Shown: positions 54,158 through 63,870 of the stretch, piece after piece | How positions within the stretch are numbered: the stretch's first letter is position 1 | Layout: the number at the start of each line of letters is the position of its first letter | Assembly: GCA_003599455.1 (NCBI GenBank) | Contig: QZKF01000059.1 | Span: forward strand, 62,001-126,000 | Length of the DNA: 64,000 nt | Direction: 5' to 3' | Source of the DNA: Comamonadaceae bacterium | Lineage (GTDB): Bacteria; Pseudomonadota; Gammaproteobacteria; Burkholderiales; Burkholderiaceae_C | Position numbers and translations under genes: made by a program | Notes under the pieces: generated by a model | Told to the model about the DNA's origin: nothing | Databases searched by the model: none | The model's input: only the letters and a program-made list of their open reading frames with translations

Positions 54158-54922
54158 TCACGGCAGCGGCAGGCCGTCCACGAACACCTTGAGCTCGTCG
54201 GGCTCGAACGCGGCCCACTGCTCGTTGCGGGTCAGTGGCGTGGTCACCACCACCGCCGCGCGGTCGCCAGGGTGGTTGAGCTCGGCGAAGTTCACCGTCC
54301 AGTCGTGGTCCATCAGCGTGGCCTGGGCAAACGGGTGCTGGCGCACCAGCCAGTGCAGCCGGGTGCTGCAGTGCGCCCACAGCGCCTCGCCGTTGGAGAG
54401 CAGGAAGTTGAAGGTGCCGAACTGGCGCACCTGCGGCACCAGTTCGCGCAGCGTGAGGGTGAGCTCTTCCACGCTGGGCAGGCCGGCGTGCGACTTGGCC
54501 AGCTCCTGCATCAGCCAGCAGAAGGCGCGCTCGCTGTCGGTGGTGCCGACCGGGCGGAAGTGGCTGTGCAGCGGCGGGAAGTAGTCCTTCAGGTCGCCGT
54601 TGTGGGCAAACACCCACTGGCGGCCCCAGAGCTCGCGCACGAAGGGGTGGGCGTTTTCCAGCGCCACCTCGCCGATGGTGGCCTTGCGCACGTGGGCAAT
54701 GATGTTGCGGCTCTTGAGCGGGTACTTCTGCAGGAATTCCGCCATGGCCGACTGGGCCGCGCTCTCGTGGTCGATGAACAGGCGCAGGCCCTTGCCCTCG
54801 AAAAACGCGATGCCCCAGCCGTCGGCATGGTGGTCGGTGTTGCCGCCGCGCTGGCAGAAGCCGGTGAAGCTGAACGACGCGTCGGTCGGCGTGGCGCAGT
54901 TGAGTCCGAGCAGTTGGCACAT
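54158..54922 (-). CDS. Class II glutamine amidotransferase (YafJ-like)
   Basis: A 254-residue N-terminal-nucleophile hydrolase. Met1 is followed by catalytic Cys2 (MCQLLGLNC), and RGGNTDHHADGWGIAFFEG plus IIAHVRKATIGEVALENAHP and FAHNGDL are the standard GATase II blocks. There is no synthase domain, so it is a stand-alone YafJ/DUG3-like protein; Dug3 proteins act in glutathione breakdown in yeast, but the bacterial role is unclear. It lies 103 bases upstream of the receptor gene of the importer. Confidence 0.9.
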   Translation of the reverse strand: MCQLLGLNCATPTDASFSFTGFCQRGGNTDHHADGWGIAFFEGKGLRLFIDHESAAQSAMAEFLQKYPLKSRNIIAHVRKATIGEVALENAHPFVRELWGRQWVFAHNGDLKDYFPPLHSHFRPVGTTDSERAFCWLMQELAKSHAGLPSVEELTLTLRELVPQVRQFGTFNFLLSNGEALWAHCSTRLHWLVRQHPFAQATLMDHDWTVNFAELNHPGDRAAVVVTTPLTRNEQWAAFEPDELKVFVDGLPLP

Positions 54923-54926
54923 GGCG

Positions 54927-56432
54927 CTATTTTGATCCCTGCGGGTCGGGGGCTTCCCTGAGTTTCAGCGCGGCGGTCAGCGCGAGGGCACAGATGGCGG
55001 ACAGCATGAGGAAGGTCTCGTCGAACGCCGCCACGCGCGCCGACGCATCGGTGCCGCTGGTGGCGAGCTGCACGCCGTGCACCGCCAGGCGCCACTCGAG
55101 CACGATGCCGCACAGGCTCACGCCGGCCGCGCCGCCGAGCATGCGCAGGAAATTGATGACGCTGGCGCCCTGCGGAATGTGGCTGCGCTCCAGCCCGCGC
55201 ATGGCGCCGATGTTGAGCGACGGCAGGATGAAGCCCAGGCCGATGCGGCCCAGGATGGCCCAGACCACCAGCAGCGGGATGATCTGCGCCGGGCGGCCCG
55301 GGGCGATGGTGACCATGAGCGCGAACGAGGCCGCCAGCAGCACCAGGCCGATGCTCACCAGCCGGTGCGTGGGCTGCCGGTCGGCCAGCCGCCCGACCCA
55401 GGCGATGGTCACCGCCAGCACCAGGCCGGCGGGCAGCAGGATGGTGCCCACGTGCGAGGCCGAGAGGCCCAGGCCGCTCTGCATGTAGACCGGCAGCAGG
55501 TAGGTGGAGCCGAACAGCGCGATGCCGTAGATGAAGGCCACGATGCTGCCCATGGCGAAGCGCCGGTCCTTGAACAGCGAGAGGTTCATGAGCGGGTCCA
55601 CGCCTTCGTCGGGGTGGCGCAGCCGCGCCTTGAGCGTGCGCCGCTGCAGCACCACGAAGGCCACCAGCGTCAGCGCCGCACCGCCCAGCAGCAGGGCCGC
55701 GGTGGTGGCGGTGCCGCCGTGCAGCTCGACCAGGCCGTTGAGCAGGCACAGCGTGCCCGCGGCGGCCAGCAGCAGGCCGCGCCAGTCCAGGCCCGCGCCC
55801 TGCGGGTTGGCCGCTTCGCCGCCGGGCGAGGTGGTGGGCACGAAGCGCCGCGCCAGCCAGAGCGAGGCCAGGCAGAACGGCACCACCATGAAGAAGATCG
55901 AGCGCCAGCCGAAGGCATCGACCAGCAGGCCGCCGATGCTGGGACCCAGGGCAGGCGCGAGCACCACGCCCATGCCGAAGATGCCGCTGGCGCGGCCCTG
56001 TTCGTGCGGCTGGAAGGCGCGCAGGATGATGATGGCGGGAATCGGCTGCACCACGCCCGCGGCCAGGCCCTCGGCCACGCGCGCGGCCAGCACCAGCGGG
56101 TAGTCGTTGGCGAAGCCGCCGGCCACGCCACCCGCCATCAGCAGCCACATGCAGCCGGTGTAGGTGCGCCGGTAGCCGTAGCGCGCCAGCAGCCAGGGCG
56201 TGGTGAGCATGGACACCGTCATGGCCGCCATGAAGCCCGAGGTGACCCACTGCGCGCGCTCCTGGCCCAGCGTGAAGTGGTGGCTCATCTCGGGAATCGC
56301 CACGTTGATCACGGTCGACGACATGATGGCCGCCATGGTGCCCACCATGACCGAGAGCAGCAGCAGCCAGCGGAAACGTTCGCCGTAGCGCGCGCGCAGG
56401 GCGGGCAGGGAGTGGTCGGCCGGCTCAGCCAT
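54927..56432 (-). CDS. DHA2-family MFS efflux transporter
   Basis: A 501-residue membrane protein with about 14 hydrophobic segments, as in EmrB/QacA-type drug:H+ antiporters. Motifs: MSSTVINVAIPEM in segment 1 and GGLLVDAFGWRSIFFMVVPF (motif C/D2 region). ATG 56432 is chosen over the longer frame because it begins the normal short cytoplasmic N terminus (MAEPADHSLPALR). No membrane-fusion partner is nearby. It overlaps the CWC gene by 8 bases, so the two are co-transcribed. Confidence 0.9.
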   Translation of the reverse strand: MAEPADHSLPALRARYGERFRWLLLLSVMVGTMAAIMSSTVINVAIPEMSHHFTLGQERAQWVTSGFMAAMTVSMLTTPWLLARYGYRRTYTGCMWLLMAGGVAGGFANDYPLVLAARVAEGLAAGVVQPIPAIIILRAFQPHEQGRASGIFGMGVVLAPALGPSIGGLLVDAFGWRSIFFMVVPFCLASLWLARRFVPTTSPGGEAANPQGAGLDWRGLLLAAAGTLCLLNGLVELHGGTATTAALLLGGAALTLVAFVVLQRRTLKARLRHPDEGVDPLMNLSLFKDRRFAMGSIVAFIYGIALFGSTYLLPVYMQSGLGLSASHVGTILLPAGLVLAVTIAWVGRLADRQPTHRLVSIGLVLLAASFALMVTIAPGRPAQIIPLLVVWAILGRIGLGFILPSLNIGAMRGLERSHIPQGASVINFLRMLGGAAGVSLCGIVLEWRLAVHGVQLATSGTDASARVAAFDETFLMLSAICALALTAALKLREAPDPQGSK

Positions 56433-56670
56433 GGGGGCCTGCCGACGCGGCGGCGGCGGCCGCCACGCAACGCGCGCAGATGCAGGCCTGGCCGCGTGCC
56501 GCCGCAGGAATGCGTTCGAACAGCGCGGGGTCGAAGCTGGCGTCCATGCACCAGCACGGCGGCTGTACTTCACCGGTCTCGCGCTCGATTTCCATGGCGC
56601 AGCGGTTGTCGCCACCGCACAGCGGGCACAGGCCGGGGTCGGTCAGGGGGGTATCGGCCGGCGGGGACAT
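56425..56670 (-). CDS. Cysteine-rich CWC family protein
   Basis: An 81-residue protein with CPLCGGDNRCAME near the N terminus, PPCWCMD in the middle and ACICARCVA near the end, the Cys pattern of the CWC family, presumably binding zinc. Function unknown. It lies just upstream of and overlaps the MFS gene. Confidence 0.85.
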   Translation of the reverse strand: MSPPADTPLTDPGLCPLCGGDNRCAMEIERETGEVQPPCWCMDASFDPALFERIPAAARGQACICARCVAAAAAASAGPHG

Positions 56671-56727
56671 GGTGGGAGTTTAGAGCCTGACGCGTCAGGG
56701 ACAAGCCCGCGCCGGCACCTCACTACC

Positions 56728-57549
56728 ATGGGCTGCATGAACCACGCACCCACCCCCGCTTCCGACGGCCGCATCCGCACCGAGGTGCAGGGCCATGTGC
56801 TGCTGATCGCCATCGACCGCCCGGCCAAGCGCAACGGCTTCACGCCCGCCATGCTGCAGGCGCTGGCCGAGGCCTACACCCGGCTCGACGACGACCCCGC
56901 GCTGCGCGTGGGCCTGCTGCACGCCGAGGGCGCGCACTTCACCGCCGGGCTCGACCTGCCCAGCTTCGCACCGCTGATGCAGCGCGGCGAGCGCGCCATC
57001 GCGCCCGGCCTGGTGGACCCGACCGACCTCGGCCGACCCGGCTACCGGCGCCGCACCAAGCCGATGGTGGTGGCGGTGCAGGGCATCACCTTCACGCTGG
57101 GCATCGAGCTCATGCTCGCGGCCGACATCGTGGTGGCGGCCGACGACTGCCGCTTCTCTCAGCTCGAGGTGCAGCGCGGCATCATGGCCACCGGCGGCGC
57201 CACGCTGCGCATGGCCGAGCGCAGCGGCCTGGGCAATGCCCTGCTGCACCTGCTCACGGGCGACAGCTTCGACAGCGCCGAGGCGCTGCGGCTGAACTTC
57301 GTGCAGCGTGTGGTGCCCGCGGGCGGCGAACGCGCCGAGGCGCTGCGCATCGCGCAGGCGATCGCGCAGCAGGCGCCGCTGGCGGTGGTGGCCACGCGGC
57401 TCAACGCGCTGCGCGCGGTCGAACACGGCCCGGTGGTGGCGGCGCAGGAATTCGATGCCACGCAGCAGCGCCTGGCCAACAGCGAGGACGCGCGCGAAGG
57501 CGTGCGCTCGTTCGTCGAGAAACGCGCCGCGCGCTTCACCGGGCGCTGA
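56728..57549 (+). CDS. Enoyl-CoA hydratase/isomerase (crotonase) family protein
   Basis: A 273-residue crotonase-fold protein (ATG 56728; ATG 56737 also possible). Oxyanion-hole stretches AEGAHFTAGLDLPSF and GITFTLGIELMLAADIVVAA are clear. The acid/base region reads SQLEVQRGIMATGG, retaining the first Glu. It is not close to HmfE in sequence. No operon partner; the acyl-CoA acted on is unknown. Confidence 0.88.
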   Translation: MGCMNHAPTPASDGRIRTEVQGHVLLIAIDRPAKRNGFTPAMLQALAEAYTRLDDDPALRVGLLHAEGAHFTAGLDLPSFAPLMQRGERAIAPGLVDPTDLGRPGYRRRTKPMVVAVQGITFTLGIELMLAADIVVAADDCRFSQLEVQRGIMATGGATLRMAERSGLGNALLHLLTGDSFDSAEALRLNFVQRVVPAGGERAEALRIAQAIAQQAPLAVVATRLNALRAVEHGPVVAAQEFDATQQRLANSEDAREGVRSFVEKRAARFTGR

Positions 57550-57624
57550 CCGCTCCAGCCGGGAGCAAACCGATACACTGATTGCACCGGCCCGCCGCCC
57601 CCGTCGGGCGGATGGGCGGAAACG

Positions 57625-58203
57625 ATGAAGCCAACCACCGTGCTGGTCCTGTTGCGAGCGGTCTGCGTCGCGATGCCGCTCCTGCTGGGCGCGTGTGCGT
57701 CCTGGCTGCCCTCCTCGCGCACCGAGGTCGCCTCCCGCTGGAACAGCTACGACGACGCCATGCATTCGCTGGCGGCGTTCACGCCCTTCGAGTCCAGCCG
57801 CGCGGATGTGCACCGCCAGGGCCTGGATCCGCACCTCAACCCAGGTGTCACCGTGCTGCATTTCGCCGACGTGCTGCAACGCTTCTCCACCGCCGCGCTG
57901 ATCCGCAACGGCGACATGGACCGCGGCGTGAGCGCCTGTTTCCAGGCCGGCCAGCGCTGCAACGCCTACGCGATCTCGGTCAAGAAGCTGCACCGGCAGC
58001 GCGTGGGCAACTTCTGGGCGGACTCGCTCGATTTCCGGCGCGAGACCATCACCACCGGCTGGAGCGTGGACGTGCTGCTGGTGTTCGTGGACGACCTGCT
58101 GGTGTACGAACTCATGGGCGGGCAGCCCTCCATCCGCGAGGTGGAGCTGCAGCGCAAGCCGCTGGGCCCGCTGCAGGGCTGGGGCACGCAGCTGGCCCGG
58201 TGA
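57625..58203 (+). CDS. Predicted lipoprotein of unknown function
   Basis: A 192-residue protein with a signal ending in the lipobox LGAC (Cys about residue 24). The mature part has a helical start (SSRTEVASRWNSYDDAMHSL), suggesting a soluble periplasmic domain, with AFTPFESSRADVHRQGLDPH and a later hydrophobic strand pair (WSVDVLLVFVDDLLVYELMG). No family recognised with confidence. It lies between crotonase and SGNH hydrolase genes. Confidence 0.75.
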   Translation: MKPTTVLVLLRAVCVAMPLLLGACASWLPSSRTEVASRWNSYDDAMHSLAAFTPFESSRADVHRQGLDPHLNPGVTVLHFADVLQRFSTAALIRNGDMDRGVSACFQAGQRCNAYAISVKKLHRQRVGNFWADSLDFRRETITTGWSVDVLLVFVDDLLVYELMGGQPSIREVELQRKPLGPLQGWGTQLAR

Positions 58204-58264
58204 AGCCGCGGGGCTTTCGGGTGCGGCCGGGCGGCCCGGGTGGCCCGCGCATAGACTGGCCCGC

Positions 58265-59005
58265 ATGACGCCTGCTTCCTGGCCCCTCCTGCCCGTGCTC
58301 GCGCTGGCCACCGCCGCGGTGGTGCTGGTCACGTCCGGCTGCGCGGCCTGGCGCATCGGCCAGGCGGCCGAGCTCGCCCGGCGCAGCGAGCCGCTGCAGC
58401 AGACCCCGGCCAATGCCACGCTGCGCCTGCTGATCGTGGGCGACAGCACCGCGGTGGGCACGGGCGCGAGCGCGCCGCAGGCCAGCCTGGCCGGCCTGCT
58501 GGCGCGCGATCATCCGCGCCTGCGCATCGACAACCGCGCGCGCGACGGCGCGACCTTCGCCGACGTGGTGGGCCAGCTGGCCGGCAGCGAGCGCTACGAC
58601 CTCGTGCTGGTGCAGGCCGGTGGCAACGACGTGATCCGCCTGCGCGATGTCGAGGCCGTGGGCGCCGACATCGAGCGCGTGACCACACTGGCCCGCGCGC
58701 GCAGCGATCGCGTGCTGCTCATGCCCGCGGGCAACGTGGGCAACGCGCCCTTCTTCTTCGCGCCGGTGTCGTGGTGGATGACGGCGCGCGCCCGCACCCT
58801 GCATGGCCTGGTGCGCGCCTCGGCCGGGCGCCATGGCGCGGTGTACGTGAACCTGTTCAAGGACAAGGCCGACGATCCCTTCGTCACCCGGCCCGGCCTG
58901 CACGCGGTGGACGGCCTGCACCCGAGCGACGCCGGTTACCGCCTGTGGTTCGACGAGCTCATGGCGCAGGCCGCGCTGGCGCCGGTGCTGGCCCCGGCAC
59001 GCTGA
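58265..59005 (+). CDS. SGNH/GDSL-family hydrolase
   Basis: A 246-residue esterase/lipase-fold protein. Block I is IVGDSTAVGTG with nucleophile Ser61, block III AGGNDVIR, and block V DGLHPSDAGY with catalytic Asp/His. The N terminus is hydrophobic and ends in TSGC (Cys26), so it is exported and perhaps lipidated. The substrate may be an acylated sugar or lipid; the convergent acyltransferase gene next to it is suggestive but weak evidence. Confidence 0.9.
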   Translation: MTPASWPLLPVLALATAAVVLVTSGCAAWRIGQAAELARRSEPLQQTPANATLRLLIVGDSTAVGTGASAPQASLAGLLARDHPRLRIDNRARDGATFADVVGQLAGSERYDLVLVQAGGNDVIRLRDVEAVGADIERVTTLARARSDRVLLMPAGNVGNAPFFFAPVSWWMTARARTLHGLVRASAGRHGAVYVNLFKDKADDPFVTRPGLHAVDGLHPSDAGYRLWFDELMAQAALAPVLAPAR

Positions 59006-59018
59006 GCGCGGGGGCGCT

Positions 59019-60095
59019 TCAGCGCGGCGCGCGCCCGAGGCGGCTCAGCGGCTGCTCCACCGCGTGGTGGAAGGCCGCGCCCGCGAGGTTGCAGGCCAGC
59101 CAGGCCAGCAGCACCCCCCCGGTCTGCACGATCGGGTCGGCGCTGCCGTAACGGGTGAACAGGGCGTTGACCACCAGCGCGACCGGGAAGTTGAGCAAGA
59201 ACACCGAGTAGGAGATGCGCCCCAGGTAGGCCACCACGCGGCCGCGCGGCCAGGTGAACAGCCAGCCCTGGCGCTGCGCCCAGGCCAGCACCACGCTCAC
59301 GGCCAGGGCCAGTGCGATGCGTTCGCGGAAGTCGATCGCCAGGGCCAGCAGCGTCGCCGCCACCAGCGCGGCCATCACCCAGCGGCCGGTGCGGCGCCAG
59401 ACGTCCGCGCTGCGTGTGCTCCACTGGGTCAGCACGCCCAGGCCGTAAGCGCCGAAGAAGTACAGCGCCCAGCTGTCCCAGCCGGCGTCGCGGTTGAAGT
59501 GGAACAGCGAGGCCAGCACCACCGCCCCCACCAGCGCCTTCGCCCACAGGCCGGCGCCGCGCCGGCTCAGCCAGAGCAGGCCGATCAGCAGCGCGTAGAG
59601 CTGGAAGTCGATCGCCACGTACCAGACCCCGGCCGAGAGCGAGTCCACGTCGAGCAGGGTGTGCACCAGCAGCGCGTGGGTGAGCAGCTGCCACAGGCCG
59701 GGCGGCGCGGGCAGCGAGTCGTGCGCCATCCACAGGCGCGCGAGTTCGGTGCAGACCATGGCCACCCCCAGCGCCGCGAGGTAGGGCAGCGCCACGCGCA
59801 CATAACGCTGCCAGAGCAGGCGGCCCGGCGCGGGCGCGGGCCGCAGCACGCCGTCGGGCGCGAGGCTGCGCGCGGCCAGGAAACCCGCGATCACCAGGAA
59901 CACCTGCACGGCCATGCGCGCGTCCTGGCTGAACCAGGCCACGAGCCCGGGCGCGATGCGGTGCGTCCAGTCCGACATGGGGCCGTAGAAAGCCAGGTGG
60001 TGCAGCACGATGAGCTGCGAGGCGACCGCCTTGAAGGCGTCGATCAGCATCAGGCGCTCGCCGGCGCCGGCACCGGGGACTGCGGGCGCGCTCAC
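59019..60095 (-). CDS. Acyltransferase 3 family membrane protein
   Basis: A 358-residue protein with about ten hydrophobic segments, opening with LMLIDAFKAVASQLIVLHHL, the acyltransferase-3 start with its conserved His. FLVIAGFLAARSL and ISYSVFLLNFPVALVV are typical of OafA-like O-acyltransferases. The GTG start overlaps the stop of the gamma-glutamyltransferase gene (GTGA), so it ends the minus-strand operon. Confidence 0.87.
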   Translation of the reverse strand: MSAPAVPGAGAGERLMLIDAFKAVASQLIVLHHLAFYGPMSDWTHRIAPGLVAWFSQDARMAVQVFLVIAGFLAARSLAPDGVLRPAPAPGRLLWQRYVRVALPYLAALGVAMVCTELARLWMAHDSLPAPPGLWQLLTHALLVHTLLDVDSLSAGVWYVAIDFQLYALLIGLLWLSRRGAGLWAKALVGAVVLASLFHFNRDAGWDSWALYFFGAYGLGVLTQWSTRSADVWRRTGRWVMAALVAATLLALAIDFRERIALALAVSVVLAWAQRQGWLFTWPRGRVVAYLGRISYSVFLLNFPVALVVNALFTRYGSADPIVQTGGVLLAWLACNLAGAAFHHAVEQPLSRLGRAPR

Positions 60096-61681
60096 ACCGC
60101 CGCCACGGCGCCGTCGCTGCGCGGGTCGGCCGCGCCTTCGATCACGCCGTTGGGGTGGCGCACCAGCGCCCCGGCGTGGCCCATGGTGTCGCTGAAGGCC
60201 TCGTCGAACACCTCGACCTCGTGCCCCGCCGCCCGCAGCGCGGCCACCAGCGCGGGGTCGAAGCGGCTCTCCAGCTTGAGCGAAGTGGTCTCGCCACCCC
60301 AGGTGCGACCCAGCAGCCAGCGCGGCGCGGTCACCGCCTGCTGCAGGCCCTGGCCAAAGCGCGCATAACGCGTGAACACGGCGGCCTGCGTCTGCGGCTG
60401 ACCTTCGCCGCCCATGGTGCCGTAGGGCATCACGCGGCCGTCGTCGAACAGGGCGAGCGAGGGGTTGAGGGTGTGGAAGGGCAGGTGGCCCGGCTTGAGC
60501 GCGTTGAGCGCCTTCGGGTCGAGCGAGAAGCTGGTGCCGCGGTTCTGCCAGACGATGCCGGTGTCCTGCAGCACCACGCCCGAGCCGAACTCCCAGTACA
60601 CGCTCTGGATGAAGCTCACGGCACGGCCCTGCGCGTCGATGCAGCCCATCCAGATGGTGTCGCCCGGCGCGGCCACGTCGGGCCAGGGCAGGGCCTTCGC
60701 GCGGTCGATCTCGGCCGCCAGCTCGGCGAGCGCGGCGGGCTTGAGGAAACCCCTGGGGTCGGCCGGCAGGCGCTGCGGGTCGGTCACCACGCGCTCGCGC
60801 ACGCGGAAGGCGCGCTTGGTCGCCTCCACCAGGCCGTGCACGTGGGCGAAGCCTTCGCCCTCGGTCACGCCCAGGCGCTCGAACAGGCCGAGGATCATGA
60901 GCGCGGAGAGGCCCTGGGTGGGTGGGGGCAGGTTGTAGACGGTGCTGTCGTGCAGCCGCACCGACAGTGGTTCGACGATCTTGGCGTGGTAGGCGGCGAG
61001 GTCGCTGGTGCGCAGCGGGCTGCCCACGCGTTCGAGCTCGGCGCCGATGCGTGCGGCGAGTTCACCGCGGTAGAAGTCGTCCAGGCCGCGCTCGGCCAGC
61101 TGGCTGAGCGTGCGGCCCAGCGTGGGCTGCCTGAGGATGTGGCCCACCGCGGGCGGCTGGCCGTTGACCAGGTGGGTCTGGGCAAAGCCCGGTGCGTCCT
61201 TCAGGCCGTCGAACTTGTCGCGCGTGAGCGCGGCCTGGCTTTCGGTGACGGCAATGCCGGCGTGCGCGTGGCGGATGCCGTCGGCCAGCAGGCGCGGCAG
61301 GGGCAGCGCCGGGCCCCAGGGCGCGGCCACCTCCAGCGCCCGGGCCCAGCCGCCGACGGTGCCGGCCACGGTGAGCGCGGCCTTGGGTCCGCGCGAGGGA
61401 ATGGTGTCGAGCCCGGCATAAAAGCCGGGCTCGGCCAGCGCGGCCGACGGCCCGCAGGCGGCGATGGCGACCGGCGCCTTGCCCGGTTCGTGGATCAGCC
61501 AGAAGCCGTCGCCGCCGATGGCGTTCATGTGCGGGTAGACCACCGCGATCGCGGCGGCCGCCGCCACCATGGCCTCGACCGCGTTGCCGCCGTCGCGCAG
61601 CACATCGCGCCCGGCCTGCGCGGCCAGGTGGTGCGGGGCAACGTGCATGCCACCCAGGGCGGTCAGGGTGTGGATCATCAA
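60092..61681 (-). CDS. Gamma-glutamyltransferase family protein, YwrD-like
   Basis: A 529-residue Ntn-hydrolase of the GGT family. There is no signal peptide, so it is cytoplasmic, unlike periplasmic E. coli Ggt. NAIGGDGFWLIHEPG near the N terminus and the autoprocessing nucleophile Thr at about residue 342 (PGDTIWMG) fit the YwrD branch, which has GDT instead of the GTTH of classical GGT. PPPTQGLSALMILGL is also standard. It probably hydrolyses a gamma-glutamyl or related amide bond. It follows a TauE exporter and a TRAP importer in the same operon. Confidence 0.9.
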   Translation of the reverse strand: MMIHTLTALGGMHVAPHHLAAQAGRDVLRDGGNAVEAMVAAAAAIAVVYPHMNAIGGDGFWLIHEPGKAPVAIAACGPSAALAEPGFYAGLDTIPSRGPKAALTVAGTVGGWARALEVAAPWGPALPLPRLLADGIRHAHAGIAVTESQAALTRDKFDGLKDAPGFAQTHLVNGQPPAVGHILRQPTLGRTLSQLAERGLDDFYRGELAARIGAELERVGSPLRTSDLAAYHAKIVEPLSVRLHDSTVYNLPPPTQGLSALMILGLFERLGVTEGEGFAHVHGLVEATKRAFRVRERVVTDPQRLPADPRGFLKPAALAELAAEIDRAKALPWPDVAAPGDTIWMGCIDAQGRAVSFIQSVYWEFGSGVVLQDTGIVWQNRGTSFSLDPKALNALKPGHLPFHTLNPSLALFDDGRVMPYGTMGGEGQPQTQAAVFTRYARFGQGLQQAVTAPRWLLGRTWGGETTSLKLESRFDPALVAALRAAGHEVEVFDEAFSDTMGHAGALVRHPNGVIEGAADPRSDGAVAAV

Positions 61682-61703
61682 AAGGCTCCTTGTGGTCGTG
61701 GGC

Positions 61704-62540
61704 TCAGGTCAGCAGGCCGTAAAACATGCGCAGCGCGGTGAGGGCGAGGAAGGCCGCGAACACCTGGCGCAGGCGCCGGGCGTCGATGCGGTGCGCCAGT
61801 TGCGCGCCCCAGCCGGTGGTTGCCATTGTCGCGGGAACGATGAGTGCCATGCCCAGCAGGTTCACATAGCCCAGGCTGAACGGGGGCCGCAGCGGCACAT
61901 CGAGCCCGTTGAGCAGGAAGGCGGTGGCGCCCGGCACGCTGATCACCATGCCCAGCATGGCGCCGGTGCCCACGGCCGTGTGCATGGGCACGCGCAGCGC
62001 GTTGAGGATGGGCACGCTGAGCGTGCCGCCGCCAATGCCCATGAGCGTGGACACGCCGCCGATGCCGCCGCCGATGAGCGCCGTGCCCAGGCGGCCTGGC
62101 AGGCCGTCGCGCAGCGCAAATCCGTCGCGCTTGAAAGCCATGTTGAGTGCCACCACCAGCGCCACCGAGGCGAACACCGCGGTGAGCGAAGCGCCACTCA
62201 GGAAACGGCTGGCCACGGAGCCTGCCAGCACGCCGGCGATCACCGAGGGCATGAGGCGTTTGATCAGTCCCATGTCCAGGCTGCCGCGCTTTTTGTGCGC
62301 GCGGCTCGACAGGATGGAGGTGGGGATGATGGTGGCCAGCGAGGTGCCCACGGTGACGTGCATGCGCACCGACTCGTCCACCCCGAGCAGGGTGAACAGG
62401 TGGTAGAGCACCGGCACGATGACGATGCCGCCGCCCACGCCCAGCAGGCCGGCGAGCACGCCCGCGACCAGGCCGGTGGCGAGCAGGGCCGTGGCCAGGC
62501 CCAGCAGCCAGAGGGTGCTGTGTTGGCTGAAGAAGTCCAT
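61704..62540 (-). CDS. TauE/SafE-family membrane exporter
   Basis: A 278-residue membrane protein with about eight hydrophobic segments. The repeated GxxxGxGGG pattern (GLLGVGGGIVIVPVLY, and GGVSTLMGIGGGTLSVPILN) is diagnostic for TauE/SafE (DUF81), a family exporting sulfite, sulfoacetate and related anions. It lies between the TRAP large permease gene (4 bases after its stop) and the GGT gene (22 bases before), so it is part of that operon. Confidence 0.92.
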   Translation of the reverse strand: MDFFSQHSTLWLLGLATALLATGLVAGVLAGLLGVGGGIVIVPVLYHLFTLLGVDESVRMHVTVGTSLATIIPTSILSSRAHKKRGSLDMGLIKRLMPSVIAGVLAGSVASRFLSGASLTAVFASVALVVALNMAFKRDGFALRDGLPGRLGTALIGGGIGGVSTLMGIGGGTLSVPILNALRVPMHTAVGTGAMLGMVISVPGATAFLLNGLDVPLRPPFSLGYVNLLGMALIVPATMATTGWGAQLAHRIDARRLRQVFAAFLALTALRMFYGLLT

Positions 62541-62544
62541 GGCC

Positions 62545-63870
62545 TTACCAGCCGATGGCCTTGGGCAGCCAGAGCGCGATCTGCGGGAACAGGAACACCA
62601 GGCCCAGGGTGAGCAGCTGCAGCAGGATGAAGGGCACCACGCCCTTGTAGATGTCCTTGATGTTCACCTCCGGCGGCGCCACGCCCTTGAGGTAGAACAG
62701 CGCCCAGCCGAACGGCGGCGTGAGGAAGCTCGACTGCAGGTTCACCGTGATCAGCATCGCCAGCCAGACCGGGTCCACGCCCTGCGAGATCAGGATCGGC
62801 AGGAACAGCGGCACCGCGATGTAGCTGATCTCGATCCACTCGATGAAGAAGCCGAGCACGAAGATGATGAGCATCATGAACCAGATGGCCGTGTTCGTGC
62901 CGCCGGGCAGCGCGTCGAACAGGCTCACGATCAGCTCCTCGCCCTGCAGGCCGCGGAACGAGAGCGCGAACACCTGCGCGGTCATGAGGATGAACATCAT
63001 GATGGCGGTGATCTTGCTGGTGTCCAGCGCCGTGTCCTTCAGCGTCTTCCAGGTGAAGCGGCCCGACAGCGCCGTGATGACCACCGCGCCCACCGCGCCC
63101 ATGCTCGCCGCTTCGGTGGGGGCCGCGATGCCGCCCACGATGGAGCCCAGCACCGCCACCACCAGCATCACCGGCGGCACCAGCACCTTGAAGAAGCGCA
63201 CCCACAACTGCCGGCGCGAGACCGCGTCGCGCTCGACGATCGGGATCGGCGGCATGGTCTCGGGCTTGACCCAGCCCATGACCACCAGGTAGACGATGTA
63301 GACCGCGGCCAGCAGCATGCCCGGGCCCACGGCGGCGGCGAACAGCGTGCCCACGGAGAGCTGCATGATGTCCGAGAGCAGGATCAGGATCAGGCTGGGC
63401 GGGATGATCTGGCCCAGCGTGCCCGAGGCGCAGATCACGCCGCAGGCCACGCTCTTGTCGTAGCCGCGCCGGATCAGCGTGGGCAGGGTCAGCAGGCCCA
63501 GCGTGATGATGGTGGCGCCCACGATGCCGGTGGTGGCGCCCATGAGCACGCCGAACAGCACGATGCCGATCGCCATGCCGCCCTTGAGGCCGCCCGCGAT
63601 GTGGCCCATCACGTCGAGCAGGTCGTCGGCCAGGCGCGATTTCTCCAGCATCACGCCCATGAAAACGAACAGCGGAATGGCCATCCACTGGTAGCCGCTG
63701 ACGATGCCGTAGAAGCGCGCGGGCAGCAGGTTGAACAGCACCTCGCCAAAGCCCAGCCAGCCGAACACGAAGCCGGTGACGGCCAGGCTGATCGCCACCG
63801 GGATGCCGATCATCAGCATCACGAAGAAGCCGACCAGCATCAGGATGGCATAGGTCGACGGCTCAAACAT
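62545..63870 (-). CDS. TRAP transporter large permease DctM (second system)
   Basis: A 441-residue membrane protein with about 12 hydrophobic segments. ATG 63870 gives MFEPSTYAILMLVGFFVMLM, the usual start of the mannitol/2-oxoacid-type TRAP large subunit; a GTG/ATG further upstream lies in the small-subunit gene. VFMGVMLEKSRLADDLLDVM and ASGTLGQIIPPSLILILLSD are characteristic. It overlaps the small subunit gene by 8 bases. Confidence 0.94.
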   Translation of the reverse strand: MFEPSTYAILMLVGFFVMLMIGIPVAISLAVTGFVFGWLGFGEVLFNLLPARFYGIVSGYQWMAIPLFVFMGVMLEKSRLADDLLDVMGHIAGGLKGGMAIGIVLFGVLMGATTGIVGATIITLGLLTLPTLIRRGYDKSVACGVICASGTLGQIIPPSLILILLSDIMQLSVGTLFAAAVGPGMLLAAVYIVYLVVMGWVKPETMPPIPIVERDAVSRRQLWVRFFKVLVPPVMLVVAVLGSIVGGIAAPTEAASMGAVGAVVITALSGRFTWKTLKDTALDTSKITAIMMFILMTAQVFALSFRGLQGEELIVSLFDALPGGTNTAIWFMMLIIFVLGFFIEWIEISYIAVPLFLPILISQGVDPVWLAMLITVNLQSSFLTPPFGWALFYLKGVAPPEVNIKDIYKGVVPFILLQLLTLGLVFLFPQIALWLPKAIGW